From Ruminococcus flavefaciens (GTDB lineage: Bacteria; Bacillota; Clostridia; Oscillospirales; Ruminococcaceae), in NCBI RefSeq assembly GCF_900108555.1, contig NZ_FNWV01000005.1, positions 186,001 through 250,000 on the forward strand: DNA of 64,000 bases. The letters are read 5' to 3'. Below, piece after piece: positions 8,477-16,811 of the stretch. Position numbers and translations under genes: made by a program. Positions within the stretch are counted from its first letter, which is position 1, and each line of letters opens with the position of its first letter. The notes under the pieces are model-generated. The model ran no database searches. It was not told the origin of the DNA and worked only from the letters and a program-made list of their open reading frames with translations.

Positions 8477-10147
8477 TTATTTATTTTTTCTGCGGGAGAT
8501 CACAGCAACAGCAGCTGCTGCACCAAGAACGGCTAAAACAGAATATATCGGTGTAACACCTGTTTTGGGCGAATCAGTTTTACTCTTAGTCGTTGTAGTA
8601 GTTTTCTTTGTAGTAGTAGCCGTAGTTGTGGTACTTGTCGCAGTTGTGGTCGTTGTCGTGGTATTTGTCAGCTCTTCACCGTCTTGTGTAGTCGCCTGAG
8701 TAATGGTTGTTGTTGTACTTGTAGTTGTGGTAGTAGTTGTTGTTGATGTAGTAGTTGTAGTAGACGTTGTAGTCGTGGTTGTAGTCGTAGTAGTTGTTGT
8801 TGTGGTAGATGTCGTTGTCGTGGTAGTTGTAGTTGTCGTAGTTGTGGTTGTCGTAGTTGTGGTTGTCGTAGTCGTTGTAGTAGTTGTTGTTGTCGTGGTA
8901 GTTGTGGTAGTTGTTGTTGTGGTAGTTGTTGTTGTGGTAGTTGTGGTAGTTGTTGTTGTGGTCGTTGTTGTGGTAGTAGTTGTTGTCGTTGTTGTCGTCG
9001 TAGTGGAAGTAGTTGTAGTTGAAGTAGAAGTAGAAGTTGTACTCGTCGTAGTAGTGGTACTTGTGGTCGTCGTTGTTGAAGTAGTGGTAGTCGTCGTAGT
9101 TGTGGTGGTTGTGGTCGTTGTAGTGGTCGATGTTGAAGTGGTCGTTGTTCCCTCAGTGCTGTTAAGCATCTTAGGATTGAACGACGAATAACCAAACTGT
9201 ATACCGCCGTCAAAGGACTTGGCAAATGTAGCACCTGCTACGTGACCGCCCTCGTCACCGCTTCCGTCAGCATTAGGAGCAAGTGTCGAGCCTTGTATTG
9301 AACCGAGGTATTTGAACTTTGTAGCGTCCTTCAGGTTATACAGAACAGGCATATTTTCGCCCTTATCCTGCAGCAGATTTCCCTTGTCATCGTAAAGCTT
9401 CATATTAGTAAGGGGAAGCTTTACATCTTCTCCGGGGACATTGATCACCAGATATGAGCCCTCTGGAATATAAACATCTATCTGTAAATAACCGTCATTG
9501 AACGTTTTCGCCTGATCCGCATTGAGTGTTACTACATTAAGGTTTTTGTCGCTGCCCGTGATCGTCCAGCCCTTATCGTAGTACTTATCAACGCCAAGAT
9601 TTGCATTCGACTCAAGACCGCTCAGGTAGCTGCTCCTCTGATCGAGCAAAGCAAACTCCTTATCGAAATCAATGAGCTGACCAACGTAAATCTCACATTG
9701 TCCTGCATTCTCATGGTCGATTATCTCCTGACTAACGGATTTCTCGCTGCCGATAACAAAACGTTTGCCGTCAGGCTGGAAATTTTTCAGTGTATCTCCG
9801 CCAACAACTATCTGTGCAGCCTTACTTGACGGATCAAGCTTAGCACCGACAGAGTACGAAACAGGATCACCAATATTTGCATTGCCGCCCGCGGCAAGTC
9901 TGCCTTCACAGTCAGAGCCGTGAGCTGCAAAATCATCGTGGAGAAAAACTGAGAACTGTGAAGCAGCTCCGAGGAAATACTCGTCAGAATCGCTCACCCC
10001 AAGCAGTTCTGCTTTATTCTGCTCTGTCACAGGCTGTGAACCTTGTTCAACAGGCACTTCCCTATTACGGAAAGCCAACGGTACAGCTCCCATGATACAA
10101 AACGAAGTCAAAACACTTAAAAGGCGTTTAATTTTAATCTTATTCAT
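8477..10147 (-). CDS. Cell-wall-anchored surface protein: choice-of-anchor A domain, long Thr stalk, SPKTG sorting signal
   Basis: A 556-residue secreted protein. A signal peptide occupies about 1-27. Residues about 55-325 match the choice-of-anchor A fold, seen in the start LGAASQFSVFLHDDF, the segment EGRLAAGGNANIG and the later GGHVAGATFAKSFDGGIQFG. A Thr tract of about 147 residues with scattered Ser follows, then a second Thr/Lys stretch. The end has SPKTG, a hydrophobic helix and RRKNK, a variant LPXTG-type sorting signal, so a sortase probably attaches it to the wall with the N-terminal domain held out on the stalk. The role may be adhesion; no ligand is known. A GGGGGA site precedes the ATG. 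No sortase gene is in the window. Confidence 0.85.
   Translation of the reverse strand: MNKIKIKRLLSVLTSFCIMGAVPLAFRNREVPVEQGSQPVTEQNKAELLGVSDSDEYFLGAASQFSVFLHDDFAAHGSDCEGRLAAGGNANIGDPVSYSVGAKLDPSSKAAQIVVGGDTLKNFQPDGKRFVIGSEKSVSQEIIDHENAGQCEIYVGQLIDFDKEFALLDQRSSYLSGLESNANLGVDKYYDKGWTITGSDKNLNVVTLNADQAKTFNDGYLQIDVYIPEGSYLVINVPGEDVKLPLTNMKLYDDKGNLLQDKGENMPVLYNLKDATKFKYLGSIQGSTLAPNADGSGDEGGHVAGATFAKSFDGGIQFGYSSFNPKMLNSTEGTTTTSTSTTTTTTTTTTTTTTTTSTTTTTSTTTTTSTTSTSTSTTTTSTTTTTTTTTTTTTTTTTTTTTTTTTTTTTTTTTTTTTTTTTTTTTTTTTTTTTTTTTTTTTTTTTSTTTTTTTTTTTTTTSTTTTTSTTTTTTTTSTTTTITQATTQDGEELTNTTTTTTTATSTTTTATTTKKTTTTTKSKTDSPKTGVTPIYSVLAVLGAAAAVAVISRRKNK
8707..9148 (-). repeat. Low-complexity tract coding about 147 Thr/Ser residues
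   Basis: Nearly every codon is ACN, with all four third bases mixed. On the plus strand this gives long false frames of valine. Mixed codons argue for selection on the protein rather than recent slippage of one triplet. Confidence 0.95.
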
Positions 10148-10180
10148 AAACGATCCCCCAAATATAATATATTTTATACT

Positions 10181-10209
10181 ATTCTACCATAAAAAACATA
10201 TATAATCAA
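10181..10209 (-). promoter_or_regulatory. Promoter of the surface protein gene
   Basis: On the minus strand TTGATT (10209-10204), 17 nt, TAGAAT (10186-10181), about 35 nt before the start codon. Confidence 0.65.
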
Positions 10210-10277
10210 TAAACATTATACACAAAAATTAAATAATATCTATAAGCATTATTCACATTTTACGAATAAACTAAAAA

Positions 10278-10304
10278 ACGCTTCTTCAATACTTGAAGAA
10301 ACGT
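10278..10304 (-). terminator. Second terminator of the tRNA operon
   Basis: On the minus strand a 12-bp stem starting ACGTTTCTTCAA with a 3-nt loop is followed by TTTTTTAG. It lies just after the first terminator, giving a tandem pair that protects the downstream surface protein gene from read-through. Confidence 0.75.
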
Positions 10305-10316
10305 GACAAATAAAAA

Positions 10317-10338
10317 AGCACCCGCTATTGCAGATGCT
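10317..10338 (-). terminator. First terminator of the tRNA operon
   Basis: On the minus strand AGCATCTGC, loop AATA, GCGGGTGCT (two G-T pairs), then TTTTTTATTTG, 7 nt after tRNA-Cys. Confidence 0.85.
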
Positions 10339-10345
10339 CTTTTGG

Positions 10346-10416
10346 AGGCGCCACCCAGATTTGAACTGGGGATCAGGGTGTTGCAGACCCACGCCTTACC
10401 ACTTGGCTATAGCGCC
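10346..10416 (-). tRNA. tRNA-Cys (anticodon GCA)
   Basis: Acceptor stem GGCGCTA / TGGCGCC, anticodon loop CTGCAAC, T arm with GTTCAAATC. CCA is not encoded. Last of four tRNA genes transcribed from the promoter at 10734. Confidence 0.95.
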
Positions 10417-10424
10417 GCTATTGG

Positions 10425-10497
10425 AGCGGATTACGAGGCTCGAACTCGCTACCTCCACCTTGGCAAGGTGGCGCTCTACCAGATGAGCTAAATCCGC
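10425..10497 (-). tRNA. tRNA-Gly (anticodon GCC)
   Basis: Acceptor stem GCGGATT / AATCCGC, anticodon loop TTGCCAA, T loop GTTCGAGCC. CCA is not encoded. It is 8 nt from tRNA-Cys. Confidence 0.96.
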
Positions 10498-10501
10498 ATA
10501 A

Positions 10502-10578
10502 TGGCGACCCCGAACAGATTCGAACTGTCGACCTCCTGCGTGACAGGCAGGCGTTCTAACCAACTGAACTACGAGGCC
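10502..10578 (-). tRNA. tRNA-Asp (anticodon GTC)
   Basis: Acceptor stem GGCCTCG / CGGGGTC, anticodon loop CTGTCAC, D arm AGTTCAGTTGGTTAGAACG. The 3' CCA is encoded. Confidence 0.96.
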
Positions 10579-10585
10579 AAAGAAT

Positions 10586-10661
10586 TGGTGGGGACTACAG
10601 GGCTCGAACCTGTGACCCTCTGCTTGTAAGGCAGATGCTCTCCCAGCTGAGCTAAACCCCC
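10586..10661 (-). tRNA. tRNA-Val (anticodon TAC)
   Basis: Acceptor stem GGGGGTT / AGTCCCC, anticodon loop CTTACAA, T loop GTTCGAGCC; the 3' CCA is encoded. First gene of the cluster. Confidence 0.96.
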
Positions 10662-10705
10662 ACTTTATTCTTCTGTTCATCGGTTTCTCGCCCGACGACT
10701 TTAAT

Positions 10706-10734
10706 ATTATATCACGATATCTGCTCGTTGTCAA
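10706..10734 (-). promoter_or_regulatory. Consensus promoter of the four-tRNA operon
   Basis: On the minus strand TTGACA (10734-10729), 17 nt, TATAAT (10711-10706): a perfect housekeeping promoter, as expected for stable RNA. Confidence 0.9.
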
Positions 10735-10761
10735 GACTTTTTTTGAAATTTTTCCAAAAAA

Positions 10762-10810
10762 TTTTTAGTGCATTTGCTTTTTGGCTATATTTTGCAAAAT
10801 GCACTAAAAA
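10762..10810. terminator. Inverted repeat after cysE, probable terminator
   Basis: Arms TTTTTAGTGCATTTGC (10762-10777) and GCAAAATGCACTAAAAA (10794-10810), one bulged base, 16-nt loop. Both flanks carry A- and T-runs, so it could work on either strand; the obvious client is the serine acetyltransferase gene ending at 10830. Confidence 0.65.
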
Positions 10811-10829
10811 ATTTTCTTTTTATAAAGGT

Positions 10830-11789
10830 CTATATAATATAAAACCAGCTTTCATCATTATCAAGATCGGATTTTTCCACCTTGGAAGAATCATCAAAAT
10901 TATATCTCAGTTCCTGATTTTTTACGCTGACCTTTGCACCCGACGGTACAGAACGTGTTATGAATACGTTACCGCCGATGACAGCATTCGCGCCTACAAC
11001 AGTTTCACCGCCGAGAATAGAAGCTCCCGAATAGATAGTAACATTGTCCTCAATAGTAGGATGACGCTTCTTATTACGCAAAGACTGACCGCCTCTTGTA
11101 GAAAGCGCACCAAGGGTTACGCCCTGATATACCTTAACGTAGTCCCCTATCTCTGTTGTTTCACCGATAACTATACCCGTACCGTGGTCGATAAAGAAAT
11201 ACTTGCCGATAGTTGCACCGGGATGTATATCAATACCTGTTTTGCTGTGAGCGTGTTCGGTCATAACTCTCGGGATAAGCGGAACACCAAGTACAAAAAG
11301 CTCATGTGCGAGACGGTTTACAAGTATAGCATAAAGTCCGGGATAGGAATAAATTATCTCGTCCTTATTATATGCAGCAGGATCTCCGTCATATGCAGCC
11401 TGAACATCGGTTTCGATGAACGCTCTTATCTTCGGGATCTTATTAAGATACTCAAAAGTAATACGGATAGCGTTGTTGTTTAATTCGTTGTCATCAAGCT
11501 TCTCGTATTTTTCATCATATCTCAGAACTATATATATCTGCCTGATAAGCTTGAAAATAACATCTTCAAGTATCATGGACATATTATTTCTTACAGTAAA
11601 TACTCTGTAGCTCTTATTTCTGAAGTAACCAGGGAAAATTATTCTTCTCAGACCTTCGATTATACTTATTATCTCATCGTTATCAGGATGATCGAAAGTT
11701 TTTATCTCATTGATAGTACGATCGTCCTTATAATCAGAAAGTATACTATGCGTAAGATCATTTATCATGTCTTCAAGACCATTCATCAT
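10830..11789 (-). CDS. cysE: Serine O-acetyltransferase
   Basis: About 319 residues. The C-terminal half (about 180-300) is a left-handed parallel beta helix of hexapeptide repeats, with TGIDIHPGATIGKYFFIDHG and the loop GVTLGALSTRGGQ, which are typical of serine acetyltransferases; it makes O-acetylserine from serine and acetyl-CoA, the first step of cysteine synthesis. The N-terminal 170 residues form the helical part seen in longer CysE/EpsC proteins. AAGGGG lies before three candidate starts (GTG 11795, ATG 11789, ATG 11786); either ATG has good spacing. No cysK is next to it. Monocistronic, with its own promoter and terminator. Confidence 0.9.
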   Translation of the reverse strand: MMNGLEDMINDLTHSILSDYKDDRTINEIKTFDHPDNDEIISIIEGLRRIIFPGYFRNKSYRVFTVRNNMSMILEDVIFKLIRQIYIVLRYDEKYEKLDDNELNNNAIRITFEYLNKIPKIRAFIETDVQAAYDGDPAAYNKDEIIYSYPGLYAILVNRLAHELFVLGVPLIPRVMTEHAHSKTGIDIHPGATIGKYFFIDHGTGIVIGETTEIGDYVKVYQGVTLGALSTRGGQSLRNKKRHPTIEDNVTIYSGASILGGETVVGANAVIGGNVFITRSVPSGAKVSVKNQELRYNFDDSSKVEKSDLDNDESWFYII

Positions 11790-11836
11790 ATCCACCCCTT
11801 AATGCAATTATACCGATACATATCAGTACATATACA

Positions 11837-11865
11837 ATTATACATTATTTCTTATACATAGTCAA
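11837..11865 (-). promoter_or_regulatory. Promoter of cysE
   Basis: On the minus strand TTGACT (11865-11860), 17 nt, TATAAT (11842-11837). Confidence 0.75.
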
Positions 11866-11902
11866 TATGTTTTATATACATAAAAAAAGCTCTGTTTTGC
11901 TA

Positions 11903-11931
11903 TTGACTTTAAATGATATTCACGATATATT
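11903..11931 (+). promoter_or_regulatory. Promoter of the TtcA-like gene
   Basis: TTGACT (11903-11908), 17 nt, TATATT (11926-11931); about 30 nt before the start codon. Confidence 0.7.
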
Positions 11932-11959
11932 ATATATATGTATTAAAAAGGAGTACTCT

Positions 11960-12805
11960 ATGGATATCAATATCGACAGGTCACTTACAGGTGAATTCAG
12001 TAAAAGCATCTGGTCTAAATTCAGAAAAGGCATAGATGAATACAAAATGATCGAAAACGGCGACAGGATAGCTGTCTGCATATCAGGCGGCAAGGATTCC
12101 ATGCTTATGGCAAAGTGTCTCATGCGTTTGCAGAAATACGGCAGCATAAACTTCGATACCGAATATATAGTCATGGATCCGGGATACACAGAGGAGCACC
12201 GCAGCAAGATAATCGCAAACGCCGAATTACTGAATATACCCGTAAAAATAATGAACACACGCATTTTTGAGTCAACTGCAAAAGCAGAAAAGCACCCATG
12301 CTTTCTCTGCGCAAGACTGCGCCGCGGCTGGCTGTACAAAACAGCTCAGGAGCTGGGCTGCAATAAGATAGCTCTCGGTCATCACTTCGATGACGTAATA
12401 GAAACAATCCTTATGGGTATGCTTTACGGCTCGCAGATACAGACTATGATGCCTAAGATACACAGCGAAAACTATGAAAACGTACAGGTGATACGTCCGC
12501 TTTATCTTGTCCGCGAAGATGATATAATAAAATGGTCGGAATATAACGATCTGCATTTCATACAGTGCGCCTGCCGAATAACAAGAAGCGAAGGAAGCTC
12601 TAAACGTGCCGAAGTAAAACAGCTTCTGAAAACTCTGCGCGAAGTCAATCCCTCTGTTGATATGAATATATTCCGAAGTGTAGAAAACGTCAATCTGCAA
12701 ACCCTCATTTCCTACCACAGAGGAAGCGAATATCACCATTTCCTTGATGACTTCGACAAAGGGCTTAGCGTAAAGGGAACGAATAAATTTGAAGATCATT
12801 CCTGA
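11960..12805 (+). CDS. PP-loop ATPase of the TtcA/TilS-like tRNA modification family
   Basis: A 281-residue N-type ATP pyrophosphatase. The PP-loop SGGKDSM is at about 41-47, and a CFLC pair near residue 115 followed by RRGW matches the TtcA group, which thiolates cytidine 32 of tRNA and binds an Fe-S cluster. HHFDD at about 142 is a further family motif. It acts in the cytoplasm. The start is ATG 11960 with AAGGAG 8 nt upstream; the longer open frame upstream includes the promoter. An EamA transporter follows after 19 nt. TtcA proper is the best match, but other TtcA-like sulfur transferases are possible. Confidence 0.8.
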   Translation: MDINIDRSLTGEFSKSIWSKFRKGIDEYKMIENGDRIAVCISGGKDSMLMAKCLMRLQKYGSINFDTEYIVMDPGYTEEHRSKIIANAELLNIPVKIMNTRIFESTAKAEKHPCFLCARLRRGWLYKTAQELGCNKIALGHHFDDVIETILMGMLYGSQIQTMMPKIHSENYENVQVIRPLYLVREDDIIKWSEYNDLHFIQCACRITRSEGSSKRAEVKQLLKTLREVNPSVDMNIFRSVENVNLQTLISYHRGSEYHHFLDDFDKGLSVKGTNKFEDHS

Positions 12806-12824
12806 AGCGTTCTGGTGATGATAT

Positions 12825-13709
12825 ATGTCAAAGAAACTTCAAGGCAGTATAATGCTGCTTATCACAGCGATGATATGGGGTACTGCATTTGTTGCGCAAA
12901 GCGAAGGAATGAAGTATGTCCGACCTTTTACATACAATGCCGCAAGAACATTGCTTGGCGGCATCGTACTTATACCAATAATTTTAATATTCAAAACAAA
13001 GGATAAAAAAGCCAAAAAAGCTCCGCTTACTGCAACTATATCAGGCGGTATATGCTGCGGGATCATCTTATTCATCGCAAGCTCTCTACAGCAATATGGT
13101 ATAAGTCTTACATCAGCAGGAAAAGCAGGCTTTATCACTGCTCTTTATGTAATAATAGTCCCTCTGCTCGGAATATTTCTCGGCAAAAAATGCAGCTTAA
13201 AGGTATGGATATGTGCAGTTATAGCAGTTACAGGCTTTTATCTGCTTTGCATAAATGAGGGTGTCACAGTTTCAAAGGGGGACCTTTACGTACTTATATG
13301 CTCCTTTTTCTATGCACTCCACATACTTGCAATAGATCACTTCAACGCAAAAAATGCCGACAGCATGATGATGTCATGCATACAGTTTTTCACAGCAGGA
13401 ACGCTTATGGCTGTCTGTATGTTCTTGTTTGAAGAGCCACGTGTAAACGATATCATAGCCGCAAGATATACCATTCTTTACACAGGTATCATGTCCTGCG
13501 GAGCAGCATACACATTGCAGATAATCGGACAGCGTTTTACTCCCCCTGCCATTGCTACACTGCTTATGAGTCTCGAATCTGTTTTCGCCGCCCTATCAGG
13601 CTGGCTCATACTGTCCGAACAGCTCAGTGTAAAGGAGCTTGCAGGCTGCGGACTTGTTTTCGCAGCAGTTATCATAGCACAATTGGACATAAAACGCCGT
13701 TCAGCATGA
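12825..13709 (+). CDS. EamA/DMT-family transporter
   Basis: A 294-residue membrane protein with about ten helices in two EamA repeats (about 5-140 and 150-288). The N-terminal motif MIWGTAFVAQ and the later LESVFAALSGWLILSEQLS are typical of this drug/metabolite exporter family. The substrate cannot be told from sequence. It is probably co-transcribed with the PP-loop gene 19 nt upstream; the ribosome site is weak (GGTGATGAT). Confidence 0.88.
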   Translation: MSKKLQGSIMLLITAMIWGTAFVAQSEGMKYVRPFTYNAARTLLGGIVLIPIILIFKTKDKKAKKAPLTATISGGICCGIILFIASSLQQYGISLTSAGKAGFITALYVIIVPLLGIFLGKKCSLKVWICAVIAVTGFYLLCINEGVTVSKGDLYVLICSFFYALHILAIDHFNAKNADSMMMSCIQFFTAGTLMAVCMFLFEEPRVNDIIAARYTILYTGIMSCGAAYTLQIIGQRFTPPAIATLLMSLESVFAALSGWLILSEQLSVKELAGCGLVFAAVIIAQLDIKRRSA

Positions 13710-13740
13710 GTTGCAAATATAATAATACAGCAAAATAGAA

Positions 13741-13766
13741 AGAACCCCTTTTTCAAAAGGGGTTCT
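13741..13766. terminator. Bidirectional terminator between convergent genes
   Basis: AGAACCCCTTTT (13741-13752), TC, AAAAGGGGTTCT (13755-13766), then TTCTTTATT on the plus strand and TTCTATTTTG on the minus strand. Confidence 0.88.
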
Positions 13767-13803
13767 TCTTTATTAGTATGATGTTAATTGCCAAGCATTG
13801 GTT

Positions 13804-16269
13804 TTACCATGTCCAGCCGCTGAATTTCTTAGCAACAGATGTTTTAAGTGTTTCGTTGTTCTTTTTGAGATATTCATTTGCTGCTGCAAGTCCGATAAGT
13901 ATAACACCTGCGAGGAAAAGATATATCCACCAGTTGAGTGCCATGAGGTAATCCCTTGTTGCAAATAATGTTATTGTAAAGAGTGAAGCAGCTGATGTGA
14001 TGAACCATGTCTTTGATCTTGATACGATAGAAGCTAAAAGAACGATCATCATTATTGCCATTACAAATATAGTATTTTCTGCTGTATCAAATACTATAGC
14101 ATCAATAAGAAGTGATACAAATGTGAATATGAATATGATCTGTGAGAAATTCTTTGCTATATTCTCGAATTTGCGCCAGATAAAACGTACTGCAAAACCT
14201 GATAATGCGATCATTGCAAGAGTTATCTTGTTTGTTACAGCTCTTGACTCGAAGATGAAGAACGGACGCTCGATGAGTGCGATGACTGTGAAAGCTGTAG
14301 ATAATGTTAGAAGTACGGAAACTGCTTTATCGCTGAAATTCTTTTTAACGAGTCCTGTGCAGAAAATCGCGCAGGCAATAAGTCCGAGAAATACAGACAG
14401 GTCTGTAACGCCGAATACCTTGAAAACAGGTACTATTGCAACAGTGATAAGAGGATCAACATCTTTCTTGCTGCCTTTATCACAAATGATAGCTTCGGGA
14501 TATATTATTCTTGAAAGAACTGCGTAGACGATAACTGTTATGAACATTGCTATCTCAGGTACTATACTGTCTTTTGAATATTCACTTGCCATAAGGTATG
14601 TTATCTTGATAAGTGCAAATGATGATAAAGCTGCTGTGATGTTGAACTTTGATTTGTTAGAAAGTGCAAAATGGATAAGGCAAAGTGCTGCTGTAATAAG
14701 TGTGAAAAGCTTGTACTGCTGTGTTGAAATAAGGATCATACCTGCTAATCCGAGATTTGAATATACAGCCGCTTCAGATTTGATCTTCTTGCCAAATGGT
14801 GTACAGAGTATAACTGCTGCAAAGCCTATGAGAAGTCCTGCGAGTATGCTCATGCAGATGATGTTGTTAATGTAGTATTCCTGTGAAACGATGTAATATC
14901 TTGAGATAGTCATAACTGCACTTACAGGTATAACAGGTGTAAAAAGTCCTGCAAGTATCTTTACTGTAGGATCACTGCTGAATAAGTAAGAATCAACTAT
15001 AACAGAGGCAATTGCTGCGATCATAAGATAAGGTACAAATGAATTTGTTCTTATCATTCCTATGCATAAGAATGTTGTGAACATAACTGATAAAAAAGTG
15101 ATAAGCTCTGCGAATTTGTTCTTTAAATCAGGAACAAAGCGGTGTATAAAGTAGACGATCATTGTAATGAGTGAAAATGCTATTATGCTGAGTTTATCGC
15201 TGTATGCATTTGAAAGTGAAACGTATATCATCAATGAGAGTATCAGTGAAAGAACTGATTCAATGCCGATAAGAGCTGATATCTTCTTGTAAATTCCGTA
15301 AAAAGCAAACTGAATGACAGCTGCTGCGATTATGAAATAGCTTGCAAATGTTGGTCCTGAAAGAGTTGTTATGACATAGCTTAATGCTGATGAGCCAAAG
15401 ATAATTGCTGTTACTGTGCCAACATTTTTTACAGGTGCTTCGTATTTGCTGCCCTTGAGCGGAGCTGCCAGATAGATGAAAGCTGTAATTACTATCTGAG
15501 CTGCTGCGAAAAGGAATGAACGTGAAGCATATGTGTCTGCTGCCTGTAAAATAGTGAATAAAAATGCAAGTGCTGCGGCTGAAAGTGAAGTGTATACAAG
15601 AATGATATTCCTGAAAAGCTTTGCGCCTATGAACATGAGAGCTGCTGCTATGATTGATGAGAATGCAAGCAGTGCAAATGCTCCGTCACCGTCAAACGAG
15701 AACCATTTGCCCATTATCTGATAGTAGCCTGCTGTAAGTAATGCCGTGGATACGAAACCTGTACCAAGTACATAAAACGACATAGATGTACCTGAGAGTT
15801 TAAGTGACTTTGATACTACGCAGCTGAGTATATATGCGATAACTGCTGCTGCGGCTATTATAAGAACTCTGCCTGTGTGAGTTGTGTTGACCCAGCTTGC
15901 AACGCCAAAGGCAAGTCCTGAAAGAACTACAAATACTGTACCGATAAGAAACAGTATATTTGAAACTGTCATATCAGGCTTTGAATTCTTTGGCTTTACA
16001 GGCTCAGCTTTCTGCGGCTCAGGTAAAGGAGCTTCTTCTGCGGGAGCTTGAGGGCTCTTCGGAAGAGGTGTAGGTGTGCTTCCGAAGCCTTCGGGAGCAG
16101 GATTGCTGTTGCTGATATTGTAACCGTAAGGCTGATTATTATTGTAATAGAGATAATTCGGATAATTGCTGCTGTTTTTATTTCTGTCCGACAGCTTAAC
16201 TAAGCCTATTACGATAAGCGGTATCGCGATCGGCATTAAAATAAAGATCAATGTCAAAAAATCTGTCAT
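13804..16269 (-). CDS. Large polytopic membrane protein of unknown function
   Basis: About 821 residues. It starts with a single helix (about 4-25), then an Asn/Tyr- and Pro-rich hydrophilic segment (to about 100), and then more than twenty hydrophobic helices to the end. I cannot assign it a transport or enzyme motif; the layout resembles uncharacterised large membrane proteins (DUF2157/SCO7613-like). ATG 16269 is preferred over the ATG three codons upstream because AGAAAGGA lies 8 nt before it. It is a single-gene unit. A 38-bp symmetrical palindrome lies about 100 nt upstream and may be an operator. Confidence 0.7.
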   Translation of the reverse strand: MTDFLTLIFILMPIAIPLIVIGLVKLSDRNKNSSNYPNYLYYNNNQPYGYNISNSNPAPEGFGSTPTPLPKSPQAPAEEAPLPEPQKAEPVKPKNSKPDMTVSNILFLIGTVFVVLSGLAFGVASWVNTTHTGRVLIIAAAAVIAYILSCVVSKSLKLSGTSMSFYVLGTGFVSTALLTAGYYQIMGKWFSFDGDGAFALLAFSSIIAAALMFIGAKLFRNIILVYTSLSAAALAFLFTILQAADTYASRSFLFAAAQIVITAFIYLAAPLKGSKYEAPVKNVGTVTAIIFGSSALSYVITTLSGPTFASYFIIAAAVIQFAFYGIYKKISALIGIESVLSLILSLMIYVSLSNAYSDKLSIIAFSLITMIVYFIHRFVPDLKNKFAELITFLSVMFTTFLCIGMIRTNSFVPYLMIAAIASVIVDSYLFSSDPTVKILAGLFTPVIPVSAVMTISRYYIVSQEYYINNIICMSILAGLLIGFAAVILCTPFGKKIKSEAAVYSNLGLAGMILISTQQYKLFTLITAALCLIHFALSNKSKFNITAALSSFALIKITYLMASEYSKDSIVPEIAMFITVIVYAVLSRIIYPEAIICDKGSKKDVDPLITVAIVPVFKVFGVTDLSVFLGLIACAIFCTGLVKKNFSDKAVSVLLTLSTAFTVIALIERPFFIFESRAVTNKITLAMIALSGFAVRFIWRKFENIAKNFSQIIFIFTFVSLLIDAIVFDTAENTIFVMAIMMIVLLASIVSRSKTWFITSAASLFTITLFATRDYLMALNWWIYLFLAGVILIGLAAANEYLKKNNETLKTSVAKKFSGWTW

Positions 16270-16354
16270 AATGACCATCCTTTCTGTAAGGAGCGTTTGT
16301 TTTGGCTGTGACTATATAATATCACGTTTTCGGAATTCTTTTAAGATGTCGTTC

Positions 16355-16392
16355 GTCATTTTTTGGGTGACAAATGTCACTTTATGAATGAC
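16355..16392. promoter_or_regulatory. Two-tier palindrome, probable operator
   Basis: GTCATT (16355-16360), 6 nt, GTGACA-AA-TGTCAC (16367-16380), 6 nt, AATGAC (16387-16392). Both pairs share the same centre. The inner part resembles CRP/FNR-family half sites (TGTGA/TCACA type). Confidence 0.5.
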
Positions 16393-16633
16393 AAAAAGCA
16401 CTCCAAAACAAAATAATAAATAATTTGTGTATTTGATTAATGCTGATACAAATTAATTTTAAATTTACAAAATGTTATATCATCATAGAGTACTTGTAGT
16501 ATAAAACATCTAATCAAATACAAAATGCTAAAAATCAGCTGAATAAATGACCTAATGAGCAGCTTAAATTACTGCGTCATTTGTGATATGTAACAAAAAT
16601 TAATGAACTTTTTTAGTGATAACTGTTTTGCTC

Positions 16634-16661
16634 TTGATTTTTTTGCAACAATAAGTATAAT
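16634..16661 (+). promoter_or_regulatory. Promoter of the sugar dehydratase gene
   Basis: TTGATT (16634-16639), 16 nt, TATAAT (16656-16661). It would give a leader of about 145 nt. Confidence 0.5.
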
Positions 16662-16811
16662 TGAATTGTATTAGTTTAGATGAGATTTATATATAAATAA
16701 AATCTTTAGTTTACTGCATTAAATATTCTGTGATGTTTTAATAATATCTTTATACTATATGTGGTGAGCGTTCAAACAATACAATGGTCGGGGTGAAGGG
16801 AGTTTTATATT

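Larger units (their letters stand above)
16270..16811. other. Intergenic region between divergent genes
   Basis: No gene is visible. It holds the palindrome at 16355-16392, a second AATGAC/GTCATT inverted pair (16546-16551 and 16576-16581), and a promoter for the dehydratase gene at 16634-16661. I could not find a convincing promoter for the minus-strand gene; GATATTATATAG near 16315-16326 on the minus strand is the best -10 candidate. Confidence 0.5.

Noticed and set aside
8707-9148. Repeat-rich stretch considered as a CRISPR array or minisatellite
   Set aside because: The unit is a codon (ACN), there are no spacers of constant length, and the reading frame is kept throughout.
8703-9191. 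Long plus-strand frame coding almost only valine
   Set aside because: It is the complement of the Thr tract of the surface protein gene; no ribosome site or sensible composition.
10396-10734. 112-residue minus-strand frame across the tRNA cluster
   Set aside because: The frame runs through four clear tRNA genes and their promoter.
13804-16269. Large membrane protein considered as a transporter or flippase
   Set aside because: It has many helices but no family signature I can name.
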